This document shows positions 42,287 through 50,893 of a DNA stretch of 64,000 nucleotides, piece by piece. How positions within the stretch are numbered: the first letter of the stretch is position 1; each line of letters begins with the position of its first letter. Origin of the DNA: Helicobacteraceae bacterium (GTDB lineage: Bacteria; Campylobacterota; Campylobacteria; Campylobacterales; Sulfurimonadaceae); NCBI GenBank assembly GCA_013138865.1, contig WTBY01000003.1, positions 1 to 64,000 of the forward strand, written 5' to 3'. Under the pieces are notes generated by a model. It was not told where the DNA came from, ran no database searches, and saw only the letters and a program-made list of their open reading frames with translations. A program made the position numbers and the translations under genes.

Positions 42287-42840
42287 TGTACACCTTCTTG
42301 ATATATTTTTGAAACTCTTAAAAGTATATTGTCAAACTCTATACCATTCTTCTGTAATGCTTTCATATTCAAATATGGCATAACTCTTCTACCTATAAAT
42401 AGTGAAGTTTCAACTCCATATTCAAGCCATTTAGGGTCATAGGACATTGTTATAACCTTATAATTATTTAGACTTTTTATAGCATCGCTAAAACTTTTGT
42501 GATCGCTCGTAAACATAAAAGCTAGTTGAGTCTGTTTACATAATGTTACATTAGTATAGTTGCTTTGTACAAACTCAATATTATACTTTTTTATACCCTT
42601 AGGATAGTGGGAGGTAACTTTTTCTATTAAAGTAAGAGCACTATTTTCATCTATATCATCTCTTAAAATACATATTTGCAAGCTCTTATCTATCTTCTCT
42701 TTTTGAGAACTCATAAATATCAAACGAGGCAGTATCTTTGAGTATATTTCTAAAGTATCATCATCAATAGAGGATGCATGAAGTGAATTAACTTCAAATA
42801 TTAACAGTAGTGCTAACAGAACTCTATTTAGATATTTCAT
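42283..42840 (-). CDS. YfiR-like (DUF4154) periplasmic protein
   Basis: A 185-residue exported protein: signal peptide about 1-22, then a YfiR-like fold with 'LQICILRDD' (usual 'ICVLGD'), a Cys-containing 'LCKQTQLAFMFTSD' (usual 'CHILFIS') and the end 'LNMKALQKNGIEFDNILLRVSKI' (usual 'INL...AGL.ISSKLL'). YfiR represses YfiN in the periplasm, so this protein likely controls the cyclase that it overlaps by four bases. It also follows the TonB receptor by 14 bases. Confidence 0.72.
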   Translation of the reverse strand: MKYLNRVLLALLLIFEVNSLHASSIDDDTLEIYSKILPRLIFMSSQKEKIDKSLQICILRDDIDENSALTLIEKVTSHYPKGIKKYNIEFVQSNYTNVTLCKQTQLAFMFTSDHKSFSDAIKSLNNYKVITMSYDPKWLEYGVETSLFIGRRVMPYLNMKALQKNGIEFDNILLRVSKIYQEGVQ

Positions 42841-42854
42841 AAATATTTAACCTT

Positions 42855-44981
42855 TCAAAACTTTTGCGTATAACTAAGCTGAAAATTTCTTCCTTCTCTT
42901 TGGTTTCCATTATCAGATGACCAGTAGTAGTAAGATGGGTTTCTAACATCAGCACCAAAAAGATTTTTAACGCTTAGTCTCAACTCTGCTAAAGATGAAG
43001 TACGATAAGTGATCGTCTCATCAAAAATATGAACTGCTGGTGTTGTTGGACTATAACTATCATCATTTTTAACCCACTGAAGCTCAGTTGAAGTAGTTTC
43101 ACTAAAGTAGCGCCAAGTTGTACCAAAAGATAGTTTTTTACTAGGAGAGTAGATATATATACCTTTTAGCATTACAGGTGATATATCTGGCATACTTTGA
43201 TCTTTTGTAACTTCTCCATCTTCAGGCGGTATGGTATAAGTTGCATCTATATAAGTTGCATTAAGGTATAGGTTATGATGAAGTTGTGTACGGTAGTTAT
43301 ACTCCAACTCAACACCTTTTGTAAACCTATCTTTATAGTTCCTATAACCTGGATCGGTATTTGGATACTCTTCAAGGTCTATAATATTTTTTAGTTTTGT
43401 ATAGTAAGCATTAAGTGAATATTTATGATTTTTAAGTGGTGCATAAATTGCAACTGCTTCTATTGTCTCTGACTCTTCAGGCTTAAGGTTTCTATCACCT
43501 GCTCTAAAGTTAATGTGTCCATTAGCATAAGCTTCTGTAAAAGTGGGAACTCTAAAAGCAGTTCCATAAAGTAGTTTAAATATGTTTTTTTGAGTTGCTC
43601 TATAAACAACACCTAAACTCTTACTCGGAACAAAGCCAAAGTCGGAATAGTGATCACCTCTTAATCCAATGTGCAGGTCGGCTTTATCATTTAACTCTAC
43701 AAGATCTTTAAAATTAATGTGAGAAATTGTACGGCTTGTGTCATTTGGCAAAAGCTTAGTAGTTGGGTTAGCCCAAAATGCTGACTCTTTTTCAGCTCTA
43801 TATCTAAATTCATCATAATTAGATGAGCTTAAAATTGCACTTCTATTTGCTGTGATCGCATTTTCAACACTACTATAAAAATTATCACTAGTCACTACTG
43901 CTTGACGTATTCCTGCTCCAAATACTATAGTGTTAGAATAAACTTTTGGTAGAGCTAAAAGTGCTTCAACTTCGTAATTTTGCTCATCATTTTTCTCTTT
44001 ATAATAGAAACCATCTTGCATATCTACACCAACTACTGCAAAACGATTAGCAATATCTGTAACTGAGTAAATATTTGCATGAACATCATTTTGTTTATAT
44101 GAAAATTTTGCTTTTGTCTCTAGTCTCATATTATTAATTTTACTCGTATAAGATAGTTGTGAAAATATATAGTTAGTAGCATGTGAACCATCTGTATCCC
44201 CAATAGGGTTTAATGTGTTCTCAAAACCATAGAAGTTACCTACATTACTCTTTTTAATTCTTGTTAAAAACTCTAAGTTCTCTTTTTTTGCTTTGAAGCC
44301 AACGGAGAAGTCTTCCATAGCTTCGTCAGTATTGCCATTACGTGATTCAAAATAGAGAGACTTAGTGCTTTTTTGGTAGTAACCATCGCTAAATAGTTGC
44401 CAACCTCCTGCTTTAGCGTGAACATTTGCACCTACAGTCTGATAACCATATGAGCCTACACCTAAATAGAGTTTATCCTCTTTTGAGTTATTACCTAGCT
44501 TTGTTATGATATTTATTGTTGCATAAATTGCACCATCACCATAAGTTGTTGATCCTGGTCCTCGCAGAACTTCTATTTTCTCAACAAGTTGTATAGGAAA
44601 GTCAAGGTAGAAGCTACTACTACCTGTAATTTCATTATTTATCGATACTCCATCTATTAAGATTTTCATCTTATCTGATAAGTAAGCATTAGGGTTTTTA
44701 AGACCCCTAACTGTTGTCATTGTGTAACCCATAGGACTAAGTTGAGTTTGAAAACCAGGTAACATATCTAAAGCTTGAGTAATATTTTGTATACCAGCAT
44801 CTTGAAGCATTTTACTATCTATAACGCTAACAACTGATGGCATATAGTCTACATTTATAGACTTTTTTGTTGCAATATCACTTACATTGTCAAGTAGCGA
44901 TTCAAACTCACTACTCTGTTCGGCATATAAAAGTAAAGTAAGTGTAGTTGATAAAAATAGTGCGAAATTCACTCTTTTCAT
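42855..44981 (-). CDS. TonB-dependent outer-membrane receptor
   Basis: A 708-residue protein: signal peptide (1-20), plug domain (about 45-155, with 'ALDMLPGFQTQ', 'DGVSINNEI' and 'IEVLRGPGSTTYGDGAI') and a 22-strand barrel ending in aromatic 'QLSYTQKF'. It imports an unknown ligand using TonB energy. The closest style is of the siderophore/cobalamin-type receptors. In this operon it is followed by a YfiR-like protein and a cyclase, so the receptor may signal as well as transport. Confidence 0.88.
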   Translation of the reverse strand: MKRVNFALFLSTTLTLLLYAEQSSEFESLLDNVSDIATKKSINVDYMPSVVSVIDSKMLQDAGIQNITQALDMLPGFQTQLSPMGYTMTTVRGLKNPNAYLSDKMKILIDGVSINNEITGSSSFYLDFPIQLVEKIEVLRGPGSTTYGDGAIYATINIITKLGNNSKEDKLYLGVGSYGYQTVGANVHAKAGGWQLFSDGYYQKSTKSLYFESRNGNTDEAMEDFSVGFKAKKENLEFLTRIKKSNVGNFYGFENTLNPIGDTDGSHATNYIFSQLSYTSKINNMRLETKAKFSYKQNDVHANIYSVTDIANRFAVVGVDMQDGFYYKEKNDEQNYEVEALLALPKVYSNTIVFGAGIRQAVVTSDNFYSSVENAITANRSAILSSSNYDEFRYRAEKESAFWANPTTKLLPNDTSRTISHINFKDLVELNDKADLHIGLRGDHYSDFGFVPSKSLGVVYRATQKNIFKLLYGTAFRVPTFTEAYANGHINFRAGDRNLKPEESETIEAVAIYAPLKNHKYSLNAYYTKLKNIIDLEEYPNTDPGYRNYKDRFTKGVELEYNYRTQLHHNLYLNATYIDATYTIPPEDGEVTKDQSMPDISPVMLKGIYIYSPSKKLSFGTTWRYFSETTSTELQWVKNDDSYSPTTPAVHIFDETITYRTSSLAELRLSVKNLFGADVRNPSYYYWSSDNGNQREGRNFQLSYTQKF

Positions 44982-45111
44982 ATTTTTCTCCTAGCTATAT
45001 TATAAAGGTTAAATGTATTGAAATGTAAAACATAATTACATAGGTTCAAGTATTTTACCTTTTATTACATTTATAAAGTATAATTACTCTAAATTAACCA
45101 ATTGGAAATAT

Positions 45112-46485
45112 ATGGGTAGAAGAACACTTTTTAGTCGTATAATAGTTAGTAACTTTATTATTATGGCTATTTTTATACTCTCTTTTCTTTTACAAAACTA
45201 CTTTACAGTTAAAGAACAAGTGCAAGCACTAGAGCAAAATACAATCGAATCAATTGCCAAAACAATAGAGCCTGTAATAACACTAAACCTTTCTATTGGG
45301 TTAGATAACTATACTGAACTTATTGCTCATACACTAAAAGCTCATGATATTATTGAAAGAATTGAGTTAAGAGATGCTCAAAATAGAGTTATTTTTGAGT
45401 TAAATAAAGATAATAAAAAAGTCTTAAGTCCAGAACTTAAAAAACATAAACTTCAAATAAAAGATACTTTAGTCCAAAAAGTATTAGGTGAGCTTATATT
45501 TTTTCATAAAGATAGTTTAATAAATGAAGTTGTTATGAATAAGTACGTTCAATACCTTTTCGTAGTTTTTTTACTTTTTTTCATTGCTGTACTTTCACTA
45601 ACTGTTGCAACTTACTTAAACTTATTACCACTAAAAAAGCTCACTAAAAAACTTGACTCCTACCACCCAAATGATAAGTTAGAACTTGAGCTAAAAGATG
45701 ACAAAAGTGAAGTTTCAATAATTAACAATGTTATTAAAGGGATGTTAAATAAAATTGATGAGCACACTAATAAAAAGCAAGCTTATGAGAAAAACTTAGC
45801 TCAACAAAATCGCCTTGCTTCCATGGGTGAAATGATAGCAAATATAGCACATCAATGGCGCCAACCACTTATGAATATAAATGCTATTTTGATGAATATG
45901 GATAGATCAGTAGAGTTAGATAAAGCATCTAAAAAGTACCTAATAGAAAAAATAGACAACATAGTAGATATTACCTCGCATATGTCACAAACAATAGAGG
46001 ACTTTAGCACATTTTTTAAACCAGATAAAAATAAAAATACTTTTAGTGTAGTAGAATCAATAGAAGACGCACTAATAATAGTAAATAGTAGATTAAAATA
46101 TATAGATGTAAAATTAAAAAATGAGTGCTCCCCTTTAGTGTATGGCTTTAGAGGAGAGTTTATGCAAGTTATGATCTCCTTAATAAACAATGCAATCGAT
46201 ACACTTGAGGAGAAACAAATAGAGTCTAAAAAACTAAAAATAGAAGTTACTCTTACAAGTAATGCAGTTGTGCTAAGTATCGAAGACAATGCAAAGGGTA
46301 TAAAAAAAGAGGATATAGAGCATATTTTTGATCCTTACTATACAACTAAGCATAAATCCGGAGGAACCGGCTTAGGCTTATACATATCTAAGCTACTAAT
46401 AGAAGAGAGCATGCATGGGCAACTATTAGTTGAAAATAGTAAAGAGGGTGCAAAATTTTCGATAATTTTAAAAGAAGGAGTATAA
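45112..46485 (+). CDS. Sensor histidine kinase
   Basis: A 457-residue kinase: helix 8-28, periplasmic sensor to about 145, helix 148-170, linker, dimerisation helix with His247 in 'ANIAHQWRQPL', ATPase with 'SLINNAIDTL', 'IEDNAKGI' and 'GGTGLGLYI'. Residues 43-65 ('NTIESIAKTIEPVITLNLS' onward) resemble the sensor of the cyclase at 40997, so both may detect the same signal. It is divergent from the TonB receptor and 2 bases ahead of its regulator. Confidence 0.88.
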   Translation: MGRRTLFSRIIVSNFIIMAIFILSFLLQNYFTVKEQVQALEQNTIESIAKTIEPVITLNLSIGLDNYTELIAHTLKAHDIIERIELRDAQNRVIFELNKDNKKVLSPELKKHKLQIKDTLVQKVLGELIFFHKDSLINEVVMNKYVQYLFVVFLLFFIAVLSLTVATYLNLLPLKKLTKKLDSYHPNDKLELELKDDKSEVSIINNVIKGMLNKIDEHTNKKQAYEKNLAQQNRLASMGEMIANIAHQWRQPLMNINAILMNMDRSVELDKASKKYLIEKIDNIVDITSHMSQTIEDFSTFFKPDKNKNTFSVVESIEDALIIVNSRLKYIDVKLKNECSPLVYGFRGEFMQVMISLINNAIDTLEEKQIESKKLKIEVTLTSNAVVLSIEDNAKGIKKEDIEHIFDPYYTTKHKSGGTGLGLYISKLLIEESMHGQLLVENSKEGAKFSIILKEGV

Positions 46486-46487
46486 AT

Positions 46488-47174
46488 ATGAGAACTATAC
46501 TAAAAGAGTATAACATTCTTTACGCTGAGGATGAGCCAGAAGTACAAAAAAATATAGCTGAGTACCTCGAGACATATTTTAAAAATGTCTATTTAGCAGA
46601 TGATGGACAAGAGGCTCAGTTACTCTATAATAAGCATAAACCAGAGGTAATTCTTTTAGACATTAGTCTGCCATTTTTAGATGGGCTAACCTTAGCTAAA
46701 AGAATTCGAGCAGAAGATGAAAATGTAAAAATATTAATGTTGAGTGCACATACTGAACAAGATAAACTTTTAAAAGCTATAGAGTTAAAGTTAGTAAAAT
46801 ATTTAGTTAAACCTGTTAAACCATCAGAATTTAAAGATGCTCTTGATAAGTTAGCAAATGAAATAGTATCTTTTTCACCAACAAGTTTAAAGCTTGATAG
46901 TAACACTTACTGGATGAAAAAGGAGAGAGTCTTAAAATATAAAGACGAAGAGATAAGCTTAACACAAAAGGAGAAAAAGCTTTTAGAACTTTTAGTTGAA
47001 CATAGAGGTAAATGTGTAACTCATGAAGACATTATGGCTATCGTATGGGAAGAGAACTTTGAAGAAGAGATCTCTAAAGCGTCAGTTAAAAGCCAAATGA
47101 ACTATTTAAGAAAGAAACTACCTGAAAATGTTATAGAGAGTATATACTCAAAAGGTTATTCGCTAAGAGTTTAG
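46488..47174 (+). CDS. OmpR-type response regulator
   Basis: A 228-residue regulator with a receiver (Asp58 in 'ILLDISLPFLDG', Lys in 'YLVKPVK') and a C-terminal winged helix (about 145-227). It is the partner of the kinase 2 bases upstream. Likely targets are the divergent TonB/YfiR/cyclase genes or the hydrogenase operon, whose last gene its 3' end overlaps by 12 bases on the opposite strand; neither is proved. Confidence 0.88.
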   Translation: MRTILKEYNILYAEDEPEVQKNIAEYLETYFKNVYLADDGQEAQLLYNKHKPEVILLDISLPFLDGLTLAKRIRAEDENVKILMLSAHTEQDKLLKAIELKLVKYLVKPVKPSEFKDALDKLANEIVSFSPTSLKLDSNTYWMKKERVLKYKDEEISLTQKEKKLLELLVEHRGKCVTHEDIMAIVWEENFEEEISKASVKSQMNYLRKKLPENVIESIYSKGYSLRV

Positions 47175-47684
47175 AGTTTTTATAACTTGTTGAAGTGAGT
47201 AGTTACCTGTTTTTCTCACTTCAATATTTAGCTTCTTTATATAGTCTATAATTGTAGCTATATACAACTCAAAATATTGTTCTAACTTACTACTCAGACC
47301 TATCTGCATAGTTACTATGTCAGATGGAACTACTCCATAAACACTCACCTCAGCACATTTGTCTAACAGTATTGAACTTTGTAGCATATCAACAACTTCA
47401 ACTTCATGTGCAGTATTTTTATAGTTTGGTAGATCTAAGAGTTCACTTGAGGGGAGAGTATATATAGAGCCAACATCACTAGCAAGTGAGATAGTATCAA
47501 GGAGTAATACACTGTCATACTCTTCAAAATAGCGCATTAGCCCTATGCCTATTGTACCACCATCTAAAATATCAATAGCAGGCTCAAACGAATAATTTTT
47601 TTCTAAATAATGTGCAGCAAAAACACCAATACCATCATCACAAAATAGGATATTACCTATTCCAATAATTATATTTTTAGACAC
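47163..47684 (-). CDS. Hydrogenase maturation protease
   Basis: A 173-residue HyaD/HycI-type endopeptidase that trims the C-terminus of the NiFe large subunit after nickel insertion. The conserved 'GIGNILFCDDGIGVFAA' (first nickel-binding acid), 'LLLDTIS' and 'TAHEVEV' (His ligand region) are present. It is the last gene of the Ech operon and overlaps the ferredoxin gene by 8 bases. The large subunit's cleavage site follows its final Cys motif only by a short tail. Confidence 0.85.
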   Translation of the reverse strand: MSKNIIIGIGNILFCDDGIGVFAAHYLEKNYSFEPAIDILDGGTIGIGLMRYFEEYDSVLLLDTISLASDVGSIYTLPSSELLDLPNYKNTAHEVEVVDMLQSSILLDKCAEVSVYGVVPSDIVTMQIGLSSKLEQYFELYIATIIDYIKKLNIEVRKTGNYSLQQVIKTLNS

Positions 47685-48075
47685 CCTTTTTCAACTGCTC
47701 TAATATAGTCCATTCACTATTTACCCTATCGCCCTTAACCCCAATTTGTGGTTTTTTATCACTTTGAGTAAGTGCTAGTTCAGCTTTTGGACAAGCGCGA
47801 ATACATTCTGTACAGTAGATACATAGCCAAGGGTTATACTCATACTTTAGTGACTTTTTATTTTTATCATTAGGAACTGGATCTTCACAAGGAACAAAAA
47901 GAATTGCCCCAGGAGGACAAGCTTTTTCACATTTTAAACAGTATATACACTCATTTTCAGTGTACTCTATTAGACCTCTATAATTTTCAGTTCTCTCGAT
48001 CGCATCTTGCGGGTATGTAGTAGTTTGAGGCTTTTTAAAAAGGTTAGTGAAGGCTTTTATGAACTGTGAACTCAT
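47677..48075 (-). CDS. echF: EchF-like 2[4Fe-4S] ferredoxin subunit
   Basis: A 132-residue polyferredoxin with two complete C-x2-C-x2-C-x3-C motifs ('CIYCLKCEKACP' and 'CIYCTECIRACP'), related to NuoI and HycF. It carries electrons between ferredoxin and the hydrogenase module at the cytoplasmic side of the membrane. It follows the large subunit by 6 bases. Confidence 0.85.
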   Translation of the reverse strand: MSSQFIKAFTNLFKKPQTTTYPQDAIERTENYRGLIEYTENECIYCLKCEKACPPGAILFVPCEDPVPNDKNKKSLKYEYNPWLCIYCTECIRACPKAELALTQSDKKPQIGVKGDRVNSEWTILEQLKKGV

Positions 48076-48081
48076 GCGACC

Positions 48082-49170
48082 CTACTTCGCCGTACAAGAC
48101 ATACAAGGATCAAAAGATGCCAAAATAGCTGGTGCATTTGCATACTCCTGCCCTTTAAAGATCTCTACAAAAGCTGGTATAGAAGCAAAAGTTGGTGTCT
48201 TAATACGAAGACGATCTAACATAGGTTTTGAGCTACCTTTAACATAGTACATAAGCTCACCACGAGGAGCTTCTAGTCTAAAGAGTGCTTCACCATTTGG
48301 TTTACCTTTGAACTTTGTTTTGATCTCACCCTCAGGTATGCCACTAACAATATTTTCACACATAGTTATAGAGTTTAAAATTTCATGTAGACGGACCATA
48401 TTTCTAGCATATATATCGCCTCCACTACTTGTAACGATCTTAAAGCCAATTTCACTATATGGCAGATCATTACTTTCCGATCGTACATCTGTAACAAGTC
48501 CAGCCGCGCGTGCGATCGGACCTAGTGCATTAAACTCTTGAGCTTCTTTAAGACTTAATGCACCTATACCTTTAAAGCGAAGAGAGAGAGTGTAGTTATT
48601 TTCAAACTCATTTATAAGATCTTCTATTTTTCCTCTTAACTCTTTGAGTGATACTTTTATGTCATCTTCAACACTCAAACTTATGTCTCTATTTACACCA
48701 CCAATGTCAATATAGTCAAACTGAACACGATTACCACTTATCTTCTCTTGCAGGTTCATAATAGGTTCGCGATCACCCATGATCTGCATAAAGAGAGCTT
48801 CATAACCTGCATTTTCACTTACATGAGAAAGACATAACATATGTGAGTGTATACGATCAAGTTCAACCATAAGAACTCTCAAATACTTAGCTTTCATACT
48901 TACTTCACCCTCTAGAAGTGACTCTGCTGACATAGTGTAAGTGAGAGAGTGTGTGATCGCACATAGTCCACAAACACGAGCAACAACATAAGCTATTTTG
49001 TCATACTTGAACTTTGTAGTACAAGCGCGCTCTATTCCTCTGTGAACAAAGCCGACGTCACTATCAACATCTATAATTTTCTCATTTTCACAACTAAACT
49101 TAAACTTTACAGGCTCTAAAAGTGAAATATGTTGCGATCCTAGTGGTATCTGAACTATTTTTTTACTCAT
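48082..49170 (-). CDS. echE: EchE-like NiFe hydrogenase large subunit
   Basis: The catalytic subunit, 362 residues, of a group 4 membrane NiFe hydrogenase. Both nickel-binding Cys pairs are present: C67-G-L-C70 in 'ARVCGLCAITH' and D-P-C356-M-S-C359 at the end, with a three-residue tail 'TAK'. That separates it from the related NuoD. The ATG at 49170 is chosen because it overlaps the EchD stop (ATGA) with GGAGG nine bases upstream; a TTG nine bases earlier is less likely. The tail is unusually short for a substrate of the maturation protease. Confidence 0.9.
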   Translation of the reverse strand: MSKKIVQIPLGSQHISLLEPVKFKFSCENEKIIDVDSDVGFVHRGIERACTTKFKYDKIAYVVARVCGLCAITHSLTYTMSAESLLEGEVSMKAKYLRVLMVELDRIHSHMLCLSHVSENAGYEALFMQIMGDREPIMNLQEKISGNRVQFDYIDIGGVNRDISLSVEDDIKVSLKELRGKIEDLINEFENNYTLSLRFKGIGALSLKEAQEFNALGPIARAAGLVTDVRSESNDLPYSEIGFKIVTSSGGDIYARNMVRLHEILNSITMCENIVSGIPEGEIKTKFKGKPNGEALFRLEAPRGELMYYVKGSSKPMLDRLRIKTPTFASIPAFVEIFKGQEYANAPAILASFDPCMSCTAK

Positions 49171-49523
49171 AATGTACAACCTCCACTAAGTGGTTTTTGT
49201 AGTGAGTCTTCATCTAAATATAGCCCTTTTGCACTATTTTGAACCTCTATTCCAAACATATCAACAACCTCTCGTTGAGACATAATAGCCGATGGTATTA
49301 CTTCTACGATCGAGGGTACAACATCTTCTTGATCAACTACTACATAAAAGACAGTGTTGTCATTTAGTTTCATATAGTCCGCAAAGATCCACTGAATTTC
49401 AGTTTTAGTTTCATCTATTGCAACGCCGTTGAGCGTTAAAAAGTGCGTTGTAGTTGGATCATAAAACTTTGTTATTTTTTCTACTACATTTTGCAAGGTT
49501 ACTTCAATTTTGTTAATTTTCAT
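49167..49523 (-). CDS. echD: EchD-like (NuoC-related) subunit
   Basis: A 118-residue protein of the NuoC/HycE N-terminal type, which connects small and large subunits. Seen are 'VEVIPSAIMSQREVVDMFGIE' (shown by its pattern), the E-x-x-D-M-F-G stretch typical of NuoC. The ATG at 49523 lies within the end of the small-subunit gene; a start at 49544 is also possible, and neither has a clear ribosome binding site. Confidence 0.82.
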   Translation of the reverse strand: MKINKIEVTLQNVVEKITKFYDPTTTHFLTLNGVAIDETKTEIQWIFADYMKLNDNTVFYVVVDQEDVVPSIVEVIPSAIMSQREVVDMFGIEVQNSAKGLYLDEDSLQKPLSGGCTL

Positions 49524-50076
49524 TTTGTTCACTTTTTTGAGCATTTATTTGTTCACTTTTTTGAGCTACACTAAGAGCCATTTCTCTTAAATTTAAAACA
49601 CCCTCTTCCTCTTTGATCGTACCAAATAGTTTTTTAGGAAGCTCGATCTCTTTACTTTTTTGCTCTAATATTTCTAAAGCTTTTACAACACCATCAATAA
49701 TAAGCTCAGGAGAAGAGGCGCAACCAGGTACATATACATCAACTGGTATGTAGTTGTCGATCCCATCTTCTACATTATACATATCACGAAATACTCCACC
49801 ACTACATGTACAACTTCCAACAGCTATAACAACTTTAGGTGATGGCATTTGAGTATATAGTTCTACTAGACGCTCACGAGATCTAAAGGTTACGGGTCCC
49901 GTTACTAAAAAAACATCTGACTGTTTTGGGTTACCTGTATTTAAAACGCCAAAACGTTCAAGATCATACTTAGGTGCTAAAGAGGCTAAGATCTCTATGT
50001 CGCAACCATTGCAACTACCTGCATTGTAGTGAAGTATCCAAGGTGATTTTTTACGGTATTTTTTTAAATCAAACAA
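49513..50076 (-). CDS. echC: EchC-like hydrogenase small subunit (NuoB family)
   Basis: A 187-residue iron-sulfur protein that should bind the proximal 4Fe-4S cluster through Cys22, Cys25, Cys89 and Cys119 ('SCNGCDIE', 'VGSCTC', 'VPGCASSP'). After residue 145 the tail is charged and has a repeated 'AQKSEQ'. It passes electrons between EchF and EchE. It overlaps the EchB gene by 8 bases. Confidence 0.88.
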   Translation of the reverse strand: MFDLKKYRKKSPWILHYNAGSCNGCDIEILASLAPKYDLERFGVLNTGNPKQSDVFLVTGPVTFRSRERLVELYTQMPSPKVVIAVGSCTCSGGVFRDMYNVEDGIDNYIPVDVYVPGCASSPELIIDGVVKALEILEQKSKEIELPKKLFGTIKEEEGVLNLREMALSVAQKSEQINAQKSEQNEN

Positions 50077-50893
50077 AACTAAGTCCTATAATATTTAAAA
50101 TTGAGAGTCCAAAACCCCAGATAAGTAAAAATTTTACTGTCTCTTGTATGTTTACACGAGCTGTTGAGTTGTCAACTATATTTGCAACTAAAAAAACTAC
50201 TGCAACTAATGCGATCGCAAATAAAATACTGTCTCCTGCAAATAGAGTAAGTAAAGAGAAAACAAATATATACTCTAACCATTTAGCCATATATAAAAAT
50301 TCAAAATATACTCCACTGTACTCAACTTCAACACCACCTACGATCTCTTGATGTGCTTCACAAGCATCAAATGGAGATAGTTTTAACTTGAGTGGTATAG
50401 TTAGTAAAAAAGCTATAAACAACAGAGGTAACGTCATAATTGCTGTTGAGTTTTCACGAATAACAGATATGTCATAAGTTCCAAAGAACAGATAAAACCC
50501 TGTTGCTAGAAATATAAAAATAGGTTCATAAGCTAGAAGTGATAGAAGCTCTCTGTTTGCACCTAAATGAGAAAACACAGACTTAACACTAAAACCAGCT
50601 AGAACAATAAATACAGTTGCTAGTAGGTGTAAAAATATAACATAAAGTAGGTTTGTACCTAAAATAATCAGTGCAACAACTAACCACAGTGTAAGAAAGT
50701 GCAAAATTCCTAATATAGTGTGGTAAGGATGGACTATAAATGCGCGTTTATCCATTAACTTATACATATCGTAAAAAGGTTGTAGTAGTGGTGGACCTTG
50801 ACGATTTTGCATTCTTGCACGAATAACTCGCTGAGATCCATGCATAAGACCACCAACTAAGGGTGCTATTAAAATTAGAACTATTTCAAACAT
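50069..50893 (-). CDS. echB: EchB-like membrane subunit (NuoH family)
   Basis: A 274-residue, eight-helix inner-membrane protein related to NuoH/HycD. The early 'RVIRARMQNRQGPPLLQPFYD' (cut to its centre) and 'LSPFDACEAHQEIVGGVEVEYSG' (cut) loops form the contact with the hydrophilic arm and part of the proton path. It shares one base with the EchA stop. Confidence 0.88.
   Translation of the reverse strand: MFEIVLILIAPLVGGLMHGSQRVIRARMQNRQGPPLLQPFYDMYKLMDKRAFIVHPYHTILGILHFLTLWLVVALIILGTNLLYVIFLHLLATVFIVLAGFSVKSVFSHLGANRELLSLLAYEPIFIFLATGFYLFFGTYDISVIRENSTAIMTLPLLFIAFLLTIPLKLKLSPFDACEAHQEIVGGVEVEYSGVYFEFLYMAKWLEYIFVFSLLTLFAGDSILFAIALVAVVFLVANIVDNSTARVNIQETVKFLLIWGFGLSILNIIGLSFV

Noticed and set aside
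49974-50351. 125-codon + strand frame over the hydrogenase genes
   Set aside because: It lies opposite two conserved subunits and has no start signal.
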